The notes under the pieces are model-generated. The model did no database searches. It saw only the letters and a program-made list of their open reading frames with translations, and was not told the origin of the DNA. From PFJX01 sp964646585 (GTDB lineage Bacteria; Pseudomonadota; Gammaproteobacteria; Burkholderiales; Thiobacillaceae), in NCBI GenBank assembly GCA_964646585.1, contig CAZYEY010000040.1, positions 1 to 37,786 on the forward strand: a stretch of 37,786 bases of DNA, in the 5' to 3' direction. Positions 17,809 through 25,784 of the stretch are shown in pieces (position 1 is the stretch's first letter; each line of letters opens with the position of its first letter). The translations under genes and the position numbers were made by a program.

Positions 17809-20001
17809 ATGACCACCGCGACTTCCCAGGCCCAATTCTTCAATCAGTTGAAGCGTTATTACGGCTTCTATACCGGCGGCTTCATCGCCTTCGTCATCAT
17901 CCTGGCCATCCTGGAACAGATGGGCGTCACCCCCAAGGTGCTCGGCTACATCTTCCTGGCGGCCACCATCGGTCTGTATGCCGGCATCGGCATCATGTCC
18001 AAGACCGCCGACGTGTCGGAGTATTACGTGGCCGGCCGCCGCGTGCCCGCCCTGTTCAACGGCATGGCCACGGGCGCCGACTGGATGTCGGCCGCCTCCT
18101 TCATCGGCATGGCGGGCACCCTGTACCTGTCCGGCTATGACGGTCTGGCATTCGTCATGGGCTGGACCGGCGGCTACGTGCTGGTGGCCCTGTTCCTGGC
18201 GCCCTACCTGCGCAAATTCGGCCAGTTCACCATCCCCGACTTCCTGGGCGCCCGTTACGGCGGCCACCTGCCCCGGACCATCGGGGTGCTGGCGGCCATA
18301 CTCTGTTCCTTCGTTTATGTGGTGGCGCAGATCTATGGCGTGGGTCTCATCACCTCCCGCTTCACTGGCCTGGAGTTCGCCGTCGGGGTGTACGTGGGTC
18401 TGGCGGGCATCCTGGTGTGCTCCTTCCTGGGCGGCATGCGGGCGGTGACCTGGACCCAGGTGGCCCAGTACATCATCCTCATCATCGCCTACATGATCCC
18501 GGTGGTGTGGCTGTCGGTGAAGATCACCGGCAACCCCATCCCCCAGATCGCCTACGGCCAGGCCCTGGCCCAGGTGACGGCCAAGGAAAAAGAGTTGAAC
18601 GACCCCACCACTACCCTGGGTGCCGCCGAGGCTACGGTGCGCGCGATCCACAAGGAAAAGGCTGCCGAGTGGAGCGAGAAGATCAAGGCCCTGGACGAGG
18701 CGGTGAAGGCTGGCAATGGCGCCGCCTTCTACGCTGAGCAGAAGGCCAAGGCCGAGCAGAAGCTGGCCGACCTGAAGGCCAATCCCACCCCGGATGCCAA
18801 GGCCATCGCCGCTGCCGAGAAGGATCTCAAGGACTTCCCCGCCAACATCGAAAAGTTGAAGGCCAAGTGGAAAGCCGCCGAGACCGGCGCCAAGGGCAAG
18901 GCCGGCAACGTGCCTGCCCACGCCCAGGCCTTCTCCGGCAAGGGTGAGGAGAAGAAGCTGATGAAGGCGGCCAAGGAGAAAGGCATCGAGCCGACGCCGG
19001 AAGAGATCGCCAAGGCCCGCGCCGAGGACGAGAAGGCTTCCGACACCAAGCGCCTCAACTTCCTGGCCCTGGTGCTGTGTCTGATGGTGGGCACCGCCTC
19101 TCTGCCCCACATCCTGATGCGCTACTACACCACCCCCTCGGTGCGTGAGGCCCGCGTTTCGGTGTTCTGGTCCCTGTTCTTCATCTTCCTGCTCTACTTC
19201 ACCGCTCCGGCCCTGGCGGTGCTGGCCAAGTACACGGTCTACCACGACCTGGTCGGCTCCTCCTTCGCCAGCCTGCCCGCCTGGGTCAGCAACTGGTCGG
19301 CGGTGGACGCGACCCTGATGAAGATCGTGGACATGAACAAGGACGGCATCATTCAGTTGGCGGAAATCACCATCGGTGGCGACCTCATCGTGCTGGCCAC
19401 CCCGGAAATCGCCGGCCTGCCCTACGTGATCTCGGGCCTGGTGGCTGCCGGCGGTCTGGCGGCGGCCCTGTCCACTGCGGACGGTCTGCTGCTGACCATC
19501 GCCAACGCCCTGTCCCACGACGTGTACTACAAGATGATCGACCCCAACGCCTCCACCATGCGCCGCCTGTCCATCTCCAAGGCGCTGCTCCTGATGGTGG
19601 CCCTCGTCGCGGCCTACACGGCCTCGCTGAAGCCGGGCGACATCCTGTTCCTGGTGGGGGCTGCGTTCTCCCTGGCGGCTTCGGCCTTCTTCCCCGCCCT
19701 GGTATTGGGGGTGTTCTGGAAGCGGGCCAACTACCTGGGGGCCGTCATCGGCATGATCGCCGGTCTGGGGGTGTGCATGTACTACATGCTCACCACCTAC
19801 GACTTCTTCGGTGGCGTGGACGCCAACCAGTGGTTCGGCATCAAGCCCATCGCCGGTGGCGTGTTCGGCCTGCCCGCCGGCTTCCTGGGCGTGATCATCG
19901 GTTCTCTGATCTCTCCCGCTCCCAAGAAGGAGATCCAGGAACTGGTGGACCACTGCCGCTACCCCAGCCTGGAAGGCGACATCAACACCAACGCGGCCTG
20001 A
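17809..20001 (+). CDS. Large sodium:solute symporter (VC_2705-type, probable acetate/organic acid uptake)
   Basis: 730 residues, an inner-membrane permease of the SSS family. N-terminal segments typical of ActP-like proteins are present: EYYVAGRRVPALFNGMATGA, DWMSAASFIGMAGTLYLSGY, and FTIPDFLGARYG. After the helix around 229-247 lies a hydrophilic Ala/Lys/Glu-rich insertion (residues about 258-412, nt 18580-19044) that looks like a helical coiled coil. The membrane core then resumes with TASLPHILMRYYTTPSVREAR and further helices to the C-terminus. GGGGGAGGA at 17795-17803 is the ribosome site for ATG 17809. Large VC_2705-type members are known to be longer than ActP. Acetate as substrate is inferred from family and neighbours. 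The unit ends at a strong hairpin. Confidence 0.92.
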   Translation: MTTATSQAQFFNQLKRYYGFYTGGFIAFVIILAILEQMGVTPKVLGYIFLAATIGLYAGIGIMSKTADVSEYYVAGRRVPALFNGMATGADWMSAASFIGMAGTLYLSGYDGLAFVMGWTGGYVLVALFLAPYLRKFGQFTIPDFLGARYGGHLPRTIGVLAAILCSFVYVVAQIYGVGLITSRFTGLEFAVGVYVGLAGILVCSFLGGMRAVTWTQVAQYIILIIAYMIPVVWLSVKITGNPIPQIAYGQALAQVTAKEKELNDPTTTLGAAEATVRAIHKEKAAEWSEKIKALDEAVKAGNGAAFYAEQKAKAEQKLADLKANPTPDAKAIAAAEKDLKDFPANIEKLKAKWKAAETGAKGKAGNVPAHAQAFSGKGEEKKLMKAAKEKGIEPTPEEIAKARAEDEKASDTKRLNFLALVLCLMVGTASLPHILMRYYTTPSVREARVSVFWSLFFIFLLYFTAPALAVLAKYTVYHDLVGSSFASLPAWVSNWSAVDATLMKIVDMNKDGIIQLAEITIGGDLIVLATPEIAGLPYVISGLVAAGGLAAALSTADGLLLTIANALSHDVYYKMIDPNASTMRRLSISKALLLMVALVAAYTASLKPGDILFLVGAAFSLAASAFFPALVLGVFWKRANYLGAVIGMIAGLGVCMYYMLTTYDFFGGVDANQWFGIKPIAGGVFGLPAGFLGVIIGSLISPAPKKEIQELVDHCRYPSLEGDINTNAA

Positions 20002-20014
20002 TTGCCGCCGTGTT

Positions 20015-20078
20015 ACCGCCCCGGCGCGCCGGGGCGGTTCCAAAGACAAGGCCCGCGAAAGCGGGCCTTGTCTTTGGG
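20015..20078. terminator. Double hairpin between convergent genes
   Basis: A 24-bp perfect palindrome (20015-20038, ACCGCCCCGGCG arm) is followed at once by a 17-bp stem (20040-20056 with 20061-20077) with a GAAA tetraloop. There is only a short T-poor 3' edge, but the stem is long and sits 39 bp after the symporter stop and before the end of the minus TPR gene. It probably terminates transcription in both directions. Confidence 0.75.
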
Positions 20079-20140
20079 GGCATGCCGAAGCCGCCTGCCT
20101 GGCCAGGGACCGGTGGATGGGGGGATGGAGAAAGGCTGGA

Positions 20141-20734
20141 TCACCGACCCGGCAGGTGAGCCACCAGTTGGGCCAGGTCGGCCCGCTGGGCATCCTGGAT
20201 GAGCCGCTTCGCCGTCTGGGGCTCGTGGTCCACCAGATGGCGAATGACAGCCTCCACTTTCCCGGGCTCATTGTTGTGGTGACGGGCCATGCCCAGGGCG
20301 TACCAGGCGGCGCCGTTCATGGGCTGGAGCTGGGCGGACCTCTCCAGGGCCTCGGCGGCGGCGGCATGATCGCCCTGGTGGGCGAGGATGAGCCCCAGGC
20401 CGTACCAGGCCCGGTCATGCTTGGGATTCAACTCGGCGGCGCGGCGGAAGGCCTCCATGCCACCCTGCCGGTTGCCGGCCTGCTCCCGGGCGAAGCCCAG
20501 GTTGAACCAGGTGTCGGCGTGCTCCGGCTCCAGGGAGATGGCCTTCTCGAACCAGTCCGCCGCCGCGCTCCAGCGTTTCTTCTGGGCATGGATCCAGGCC
20601 ACGCTGCGGGCGGCCCGGGCATCCCCGGGATCGGCGCGGAAGCTCTCGGCGTAGGCTTCCAGGGCCTTCTCCGGCTGGCGCAGCCATTCGAACAGGACGG
20701 CGCGCAGGGTGTAGCGGAAATGGTCGAAGTTCAT
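20141..20734 (-). CDS. TPR-repeat protein
   Basis: 197 residues, no signal peptide, mostly tetratricopeptide repeats: AYAESFRADPGDARAARSVA, WFEKAISLEPEHADTWFNLG, AFRRAAELNPKHDRAWYGLG and ALERSAQLQPMNGAAWYALG, at about residues 28-160. Each follows the A/G-Y-x-L-G...A...P pattern with 34-residue spacing. The N-terminus (FDHFRYTLRAVLFEWLRQPE) is helical. TPR proteins act as protein-binding scaffolds; no enzymatic domain is present and the partner is unknown. It is convergent with the symporter gene and divergent from the membrane protein at 20833, so it is probably a single-gene unit. Confidence 0.85.
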   Translation of the reverse strand: MNFDHFRYTLRAVLFEWLRQPEKALEAYAESFRADPGDARAARSVAWIHAQKKRWSAAADWFEKAISLEPEHADTWFNLGFAREQAGNRQGGMEAFRRAAELNPKHDRAWYGLGLILAHQGDHAAAAEALERSAQLQPMNGAAWYALGMARHHNNEPGKVEAVIRHLVDHEPQTAKRLIQDAQRADLAQLVAHLPGR

Positions 20735-20832
20735 GGGGGCGGTCCGGGTGGGGAAGCGCGGATTTTCCCGGTGTGGAAAGGGCCCGGCAAGCTAAAATCC
20801 AAGTCCTTTCAGGACCTTCCGCATCGACCTCC

Positions 20833-21132
20833 ATGCCCATCGACCTGTTGCTGGTTTCCCTTCTGCGCGTCCTCGTCGAGGTCGCCGGCTATGCCCTGCT
20901 GGGCCAGGGCGTTCTGGCGCTTCTGGCGGGAAAACAGCGCCAGGACAACCTCTTTTACAAGATTCTCCAGACCATCACCAATCCGGTGGTGAAGGCGGTG
21001 CGCATCATCACCCCACGCTTCATCCTCGATGCCCACGTACCCTTGGTGGCCTTCTTCCTGCTGTTCTGGCTGTGGATCGTGCTGGCCTTCGCCAAGCGCC
21101 ATCTGTGCGGAATGCATGGACTCGCCTGCTGA
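20833..21132 (+). CDS. Small two-helix membrane protein, unknown function
   Basis: 99 residues from ATG 20833. Two hydrophobic segments (about 3-28 and 72-91) flank a cytoplasmic-looking loop with the motif KQRQDNLFYKILQTITNPVV followed by KAVRIITPRFI. The frame extends upstream to 20773 but the extra part is not membrane-like. I cannot assign a family with confidence. Its end overlaps the start of the MASE1 kinase gene (ATG 21116) by 17 bp, so translation of the two is probably coupled, and a role in the kinase's signalling is possible. Confidence 0.7.
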   Translation: MPIDLLLVSLLRVLVEVAGYALLGQGVLALLAGKQRQDNLFYKILQTITNPVVKAVRIITPRFILDAHVPLVAFFLLFWLWIVLAFAKRHLCGMHGLAC

Positions 21133-22861
21133 CCAGGGCGCGGCGCCGGGGTCCACGCCGGAATCCACGCCGGAAACGCGCCGGGCCTCCCCAAGAGTTT
21201 CCTCGCCCCCCGGGGGGAGAACCGAGCGGAGCGAGGTTTTCGGGGGGGGGCAGTATCCCGTTTCCTGGAAGGTCCTGCTCGCCTACGGCATCGGCAGTCT
21301 GGCCCTGGATGGGGTCAGCAATCCCCAGGCAGTGCTGCCCCTGGCCCTGGCGCCCTGGACACCGCCCCTGGGCCTGAGCCTGGCCTTCCTGCTGCTTTAC
21401 GGGCTGCATTACGCACCCCTGTTCATCCTGGTTACCTTCCTGGTGGGCATGCCCCTCTACGGCCATCCCCCCGACTGGCTGCCGGCCCTGTGGGCGGCCA
21501 CCTTGCTGATGCTGGGCCTCATGGCCCTGGCAGCCTGGCTGCTCAGGGGACTGAAGATCGACCCGGAGCTTTCCACCCAGCGGGACCTGTCCTGGTTCCT
21601 GGTGGTGGCGGTGCTGGGGGCCTGGCTGGATGCCGGCGTCCATGTGTTCTCCCGCAGCCCCGAGGCGGCGCCAGACGTATGGGCCTGGCTTGCCGACCTG
21701 GTGAATTACTGGGTGGGCGCCCTCATCCGCCTGCTCATCATCACCCCCCTGGTTCTGGTCCACGCCCGGCGGGATTGGCAAGCCTCCCATCTGGAAAAGG
21801 AGATGGTGCTCCAGGGCATCGCCATCGCCATCGCCCTGTGGGTGATCTTCGGCCTCAAGTACACCGATGAATTCAAGTTCTTCTACCTGCTCTTCCTGCC
21901 CATGATCTGGATCGCCATGCGCTACGGCATTCATGGCGCCACCGTGGCGCTGGCGGCGAGCCATGTGGGCATCAACGCCATCCTGCAATGGCGGGGCCTG
22001 CACGCCATCACCGTGGTGGAGTTCCAGATGCTCATGCTGGGCCTGGCGGTCACCTGCCTGTTCCTGGGCATGACCGTCACCACCCGCCGGGCCGCCGAAG
22101 AGCGCCTGCACCAGCGGGAGACGGAACTCAACCAGGCCATGCGCCTGGCCGCCGCTGGCGAGATGGCCCAGGCCATCGCCCACGAGCTCAACCAGCCGCT
22201 GGCGGCGCTGGCCAACTACGCCCGGGCCGGGCGGGCCATGCTGGAAGATCCGGCCCGCCACGGCGCCCTGCTGGGTGACACCCTGGACAAGATCGACCGG
22301 GAGGCCAACCGGGCCGGCCAGGTCATGCGCCGGCTGCGGGAATTCTTCCGGGGCGGTGGCCTGCGCCCTGAGAGCTTCACCGTCCAGGAACTGGTGGAGG
22401 AAAGCCTGGCCCACGTGCGCCGCCGGGCGGAGCGCCTGGGCGTGGCCATCGAAACCCGCCTGGCCGAGCACTTGCCCCGGGTATACGCCGACCGGGTGCA
22501 GATGGGCACGGTGCTGCACAACCTGCTTTCCAACGCGGTGGAATCCCTCACCGACAGCCCCAGCCTCTGGCGCGACATCGAGATCACCGCCACCGCCGCT
22601 CCCGAACCCGGCTTCCTGCGGGTGTGCGTCGGCGACAGCGGCCACGGCGTCGCCCCGGAGATGGAGAACCGGCTGTTCGACTCCTTCGCCACCAGCAAGC
22701 CCGATGGCATGGGCCTGGGGCTGGCCATCAGCCGCACCCTCGTCGAGGCCCACGGCGGCCGGCTATGGCTGGAACAGGCCAGGCCCGCCCGCTTCTGCTT
22801 CACCATTCCCACCGAGGAAGCCGCCGGGAACCCGGCGGCCGCCTCCGATAAAATCGTCTAG
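21116..22861 (+). CDS. MASE1-domain membrane histidine kinase
   Basis: 581 residues. Residues 1-45 are a low-complexity linker containing STPESTPET and an arginine-rich stretch. Residues about 50-330 form a multi-helix MASE1-like sensor (eight or so helices). The kinase part follows: AIAHELNQPLAALANYARAG with the phosphoacceptor His, an N-box (VLHNLLSNAVESL), GDSGHGVAPEMENRLFDSFA and GMGLGLAISRTLVEAHGG. The ELNQPLAA form of the H-box is typical of the FixL/DctB/TodS-like group, which often pairs with LuxR-type regulators. No regulator is adjacent, so it is an orphan here. A run of nine G at 21242-21250 lies within codons near residue 43-45. The ATG at 21116 overlaps the previous gene; no plausible in-frame start lies between the G run and the first helix. 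Confidence 0.88.
   Translation: MDSPADQGAAPGSTPESTPETRRASPRVSSPPGGRTERSEVFGGGQYPVSWKVLLAYGIGSLALDGVSNPQAVLPLALAPWTPPLGLSLAFLLLYGLHYAPLFILVTFLVGMPLYGHPPDWLPALWAATLLMLGLMALAAWLLRGLKIDPELSTQRDLSWFLVVAVLGAWLDAGVHVFSRSPEAAPDVWAWLADLVNYWVGALIRLLIITPLVLVHARRDWQASHLEKEMVLQGIAIAIALWVIFGLKYTDEFKFFYLLFLPMIWIAMRYGIHGATVALAASHVGINAILQWRGLHAITVVEFQMLMLGLAVTCLFLGMTVTTRRAAEERLHQRETELNQAMRLAAAGEMAQAIAHELNQPLAALANYARAGRAMLEDPARHGALLGDTLDKIDREANRAGQVMRRLREFFRGGGLRPESFTVQELVEESLAHVRRRAERLGVAIETRLAEHLPRVYADRVQMGTVLHNLLSNAVESLTDSPSLWRDIEITATAAPEPGFLRVCVGDSGHGVAPEMENRLFDSFATSKPDGMGLGLAISRTLVEAHGGRLWLEQARPARFCFTIPTEEAAGNPAAASDKIV
21201..21250 (+). repeat. GC-rich inverted repeat and poly-G tract inside the kinase linker
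   Basis: CCTCGC (21201-21206) and GCGAGG (21231-21236) are inverted; between them CCCCCCGGGGGG (21206-21217) is a 12-bp palindrome. A G9 run follows at 21242-21250. The encoded residues look unrelated to MASE1, so this resembles a small inserted palindromic repeat or a slippage-prone tract. Other copies outside the window cannot be judged. Confidence 0.45.
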
Positions 22862-22881
22862 TTCCTTCATCGAGAGCCATC

Positions 22882-24111
22882 ATGCCCGTCAATCTCGCCG
22901 CCCCCGACCCCGCTTCCCTGCTTCCCGTTCCCGGCGTCGAGCTGGGCATCAGTAGCGCCGGCATCAAGAAACCCGGTCGCAAGGACGTGCTGGTCATGCG
23001 CATCGCCCACGATTCCGAGGTGGTGGGCGTGTTCACCCAGAACCGCTTCTGCGCCGCGCCGGTCACGGTCTGCAAAGAACATCTCCACGGCGATAAGGGC
23101 ATCCGCGCCTTGGTGGTGAACACCGGCAACGCCAATGCCGGCACCGGCGAGGACGGCCTGGCCCGGGCCCGCCGGACCTGCGCCGCCCTGGCGGAAACCT
23201 TGGGCATCCAGCCCGAGCAGGTGCTGCCCTTCTCCACCGGCGTCCTCCTGGAGCCCCTGCCCGTGGACAAACTCGTGGCCGCCCTGCCCGCCGCCGTGGC
23301 CGACCTGAAACCCGCCAACTGGGCCGACGCCGCCCAGGCCATCATGACCACCGACATCGTGCCCAAGGCGGCCAGCCGCAAGGTGGCGCTGAACGGCACG
23401 GATTTCGTGGTCACCGGCATCGCCAAGGGCTCGGGCATGATCCACCCCAACATGGCCACCATGCTGTCCTTCGTGGCCACGGACGCCCCCGTGTCCTGCG
23501 AGGCCCTGGAGGCCATCCTGCGCTTTGCCGTGAACAAGTCCTTCAACTGCATCACCGTGGACGGCGATACCTCCACCAACGATTCCTGCATCCTGGTGGC
23601 CACCGGCGCTACCCAGGCACCGGTCATCATGGACGACGGCGACCCCCGCTTCCCCGCCCTGCGGGACGCCGTCACCGAGCTCATGATCCAGCTGGCCCAA
23701 GCCATCGTGCGGGACGGCGAAGGCGCCACCAAGTTCATGGAAGTGCGCGTCGAAGGCGGCAGGGACGAGGCCGAGTGCAAGCAGGTGGCCTACGCCATCG
23801 CCAAATCCCCCCTGGTGAAGACCGCCTTCTTCGCCTCGGACCCCAACCTGGGCCGCATCCTGGCGGCCGTGGGCTACGCCGGCATCGCCGACCTGGACGT
23901 GGACCGCATCCGCCTCTGGCTGGGCAACGTGCTGGTGGCCGAGAAGGGCGGGCGCGCCCCGACCTATCAGGAAGCCGACGGCGCCCGGGTCATGGCCGCG
24001 CCGGAAATCGCCGTGCGCGTGGACCTGGCCCGGGGCAACGCGGTGGCCACGGTGTGGACCTGCGACTTCTCCTACGATTACGTGAAGATCAACGCGGAGT
24101 ACCGCACCTGA
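22882..24111 (+). CDS. argJ: Glutamate N-acetyltransferase/amino-acid acetyltransferase (ornithine acetyltransferase)
   Basis: 409 residues. ArgJ catalyses the acetyl transfer from N-acetylornithine to glutamate in the cyclic arginine pathway and cleaves itself into two chains. The autocleavage site is visible: KGSGMIHPNMATMLSF, with nucleophile Thr193. Other family segments are VFTQNRFCAAPV near residue 50, VVNTGNANAGTG near 79, NCITVDGDTSTND near 214 and the C-terminal FSYDYVKINAEYRT. Length is normal. Whether it is bifunctional (also making N-acetylglutamate from acetyl-CoA) cannot be read from the sequence. It starts 20 bp after the kinase gene and may share its transcript, though function suggests independence. 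Confidence 0.97.
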   Translation: MPVNLAAPDPASLLPVPGVELGISSAGIKKPGRKDVLVMRIAHDSEVVGVFTQNRFCAAPVTVCKEHLHGDKGIRALVVNTGNANAGTGEDGLARARRTCAALAETLGIQPEQVLPFSTGVLLEPLPVDKLVAALPAAVADLKPANWADAAQAIMTTDIVPKAASRKVALNGTDFVVTGIAKGSGMIHPNMATMLSFVATDAPVSCEALEAILRFAVNKSFNCITVDGDTSTNDSCILVATGATQAPVIMDDGDPRFPALRDAVTELMIQLAQAIVRDGEGATKFMEVRVEGGRDEAECKQVAYAIAKSPLVKTAFFASDPNLGRILAAVGYAGIADLDVDRIRLWLGNVLVAEKGGRAPTYQEADGARVMAAPEIAVRVDLARGNAVATVWTCDFSYDYVKINAEYRT

Positions 24112-24124
24112 TCCTGGCCGGCGG

Positions 24125-24322
24125 CTAATCCTTCGGCCGGTTTTTCTCGTAGGTCGGATAGTCTCCCCGGTAGATGCGTTCCTGGCAGCGCGCCACTTCC
24201 GGGGGCGGCTGGCGCAGGCATTGCTGTTCCGCCGCGCTCTGGGCGCTGCGGTAGGCCATCTCGGTGGTGCATCCGCAAAACAGCGGCGTGGTCAGGATCA
24301 GCATGGCGAGGGGCTTGTTCAT
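24125..24322 (-). CDS. Small probable lipoprotein
   Basis: 65 residues. The N-terminus MNKPLAMLILTTPLFCGCTT is a lipoprotein-type signal with Cys18 as the likely lipidated residue; the -3 position is Phe rather than Leu, a weaker lipobox. The mature part has two more cysteines (QQCLRQPPPEVARCQERIY), probably a disulfide, and a tail with a YPTYEKNR motif. GGGAG precedes the ATG at 24322 by 7 nt. Its start overlaps the stop of a minus-strand 50-codon frame as ATGA. It converges with argJ, with 13 bp between the stops. Function unknown. Confidence 0.7.
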   Translation of the reverse strand: MNKPLAMLILTTPLFCGCTTEMAYRSAQSAAEQQCLRQPPPEVARCQERIYRGDYPTYEKNRPKD

Positions 24323-24471
24323 GGGGGCACTCCCGGGTTGTCGGCATCCGGCGCTTGGTCCACCGGAGCGTAGACCCGCAGATCCCCCGGCTGAAAGTCC
24401 CGGAAGCCGCAGACCTTCTCCAGGGGCGCGAAGCGCATGCCCTCGACCTTACCCTGTTTCGGCGGGGACAT
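24319..24471 (-). CDS. Candidate 50-residue hypothetical protein coupled to the lipoprotein gene
   Basis: From the ATG at 24471 (GGAAG at good spacing upstream) an open frame of 50 residues reads MSPPKQGKVEGMRFAPLEKV and continues through a CGFRDFQPGDLRVYAP segment. Its TGA (24321-24319) overlaps the ATG of the lipoprotein gene as ATGA, the coupling seen in real operons. The frame stays open further upstream but that part looks non-coding. No family recognised. It could be the 3' end of a longer, decayed gene. Confidence 0.45.
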   Translation of the reverse strand: MSPPKQGKVEGMRFAPLEKVCGFRDFQPGDLRVYAPVDQAPDADNPGVPP

Positions 24472-24674
24472 GTTCACTTCCTGGATGCACTGCTTCACCA
24501 GCCAGTGCCAGCACCGCCTCCTGGCCGTGCGACATGGGGGCTGGGGCCCGGGCGAGTCGCTGGCGGACGGGAAGAGGGTCTCCGGGGTGGCTGCATGGCG
24601 TATGCCGCCGGGCGGGCGCCCCTGTCCTGGCCGGCGCGGGCATAGAATCCGGCATCTCCCACCCGGTCCCCATC

Positions 24675-25598
24675 ATGAACGACGAAGACGATCTCCCCGC
24701 CTACCGGATCGACCCGGAACTCGCCCTGCTCATCGCCCGGGCCAACGACCTGCTGATCCGGCTGGATGCCTGGCTGCCGCCGGCCCCGCCCCGGGTAGAC
24801 TGGCGCGTCACCCTGGCCTGCCGCTGGCGCAAGCCCATGGGGCGGGGCATGCTGGCCCCGGTGGCTACCCTCAACTGTCCACCCTGGGGGGCCCTGACCG
24901 GCATCGACGAACAGAAGGCGGCCCTGGACCGCAACATCCGCCAGTTCCTCCAGGGGCTGCCCGCCAACAACGTGCTGCTGGCCGGCAGCCGGGGCTGCGG
25001 CAAGTCCTCCCTCATCAAGGCCCTGTTACCCCGCTACGCGAAGAAGGGCCTGCGCCTGGTGGAGGTGGACCGGGACGATCTCATGGACCTGCCGGACATC
25101 ACCGACCGGCTCGCGGGCCAGCCGGGCAAGTTCATCCTGTTCTGCGACGATCTTTCCTTCGAGCCCAATGAGGCCGCTTACAAGCCCCTGAAGGCAGCCC
25201 TGGACGGCTCCGTGGCGGGCCTGCCGGACAACGTGATCATCTGCGCCACTTCCAACCGGCGCCACCTCATGCCCGAGTTCTTCGCCGAGAACGAGGCCAC
25301 ACAGCATCTGGGCGGGGAAGTGCGGCCCGGCGAAAGCACCGAAGAGAAGATCAGCCTGTCGGACCGCTTCGGCCTGGTGCTCACCTTCTATCCCTTCAAC
25401 CAGGACGACTACCTGGCCATTGTCGCCGGCTGGGTGGCGGCTCTGGGCGGTCAGGCGGATGAGGCCATGCGCACCGAGGCGCTGCAATGGGCTATCCAGC
25501 GCGGCGGCCGCTCCGGCCGGGTGGCCCAGCAGTTCGCACGGAATTGGGTGGGCAGGCAGGGGCTGCGCCGCAAGGCGCGAACCCTAAGACACTCCTGA
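24675..25598 (+). CDS. DUF815 AAA-type ATPase
   Basis: 307 residues, cytoplasmic. The Walker A motif GSRGCGKS is at residues 104-111, the Walker B segment FILFCDDLSFE is near 156, and a sensor-1-like ICATSNRRHLMPEFF lies near 192. These and the ALTGIDEQKAALDRNIRQFL lead-in are typical of DUF815 (COG2607), a widespread ATPase family with no settled function. The ATG at 24675 begins the conserved part; the frame is open further upstream through the minus-strand small genes but has no coding look. A TAGAAT at 24643-24648 may be its -10. It is convergent with the actP operon. Confidence 0.9.
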   Translation: MNDEDDLPAYRIDPELALLIARANDLLIRLDAWLPPAPPRVDWRVTLACRWRKPMGRGMLAPVATLNCPPWGALTGIDEQKAALDRNIRQFLQGLPANNVLLAGSRGCGKSSLIKALLPRYAKKGLRLVEVDRDDLMDLPDITDRLAGQPGKFILFCDDLSFEPNEAAYKPLKAALDGSVAGLPDNVIICATSNRRHLMPEFFAENEATQHLGGEVRPGESTEEKISLSDRFGLVLTFYPFNQDDYLAIVAGWVAALGGQADEAMRTEALQWAIQRGGRSGRVAQQFARNWVGRQGLRRKARTLRHS

Positions 25599-25715
25599 AA
25601 ACCGCGGCTAACCGTTCCTGGGGTTCGCAAGCGCTGGGTCACGGCCGTGCGCAACCGGACTCGGGCACAGGCTTCGAGCCTTGCGGCGCCCTGACGGGAA
25701 AACGGGATAAATGCC

Positions 25716-25734
25716 CCCCCGGATGGGCCGGGGG
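25716..25734 (-). terminator. Possible terminator of the DUF485-actP operon
   Basis: A 7-bp GC stem (25716-25722 with 25728-25734, CCCCCGG/CCGGGGG), loop of 5 nt. On the minus strand it is followed by CATTTATCCCGTTTT, a weak T-rich stretch. It lies about 50 bp beyond the actP stop in the 186-bp gap between the convergent DUF815 and actP genes. Confidence 0.4.
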
Positions 25735-25784
25735 AATGGGGGCCCGCCTCTATCAGAAGCGGGCGGAGGCGGAGCGGCGGGGTC

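Noticed and set aside
17737..20271. 844-codon minus-strand frame
   Set aside because: Antisense to the symporter gene; low-complexity composition with no motif.
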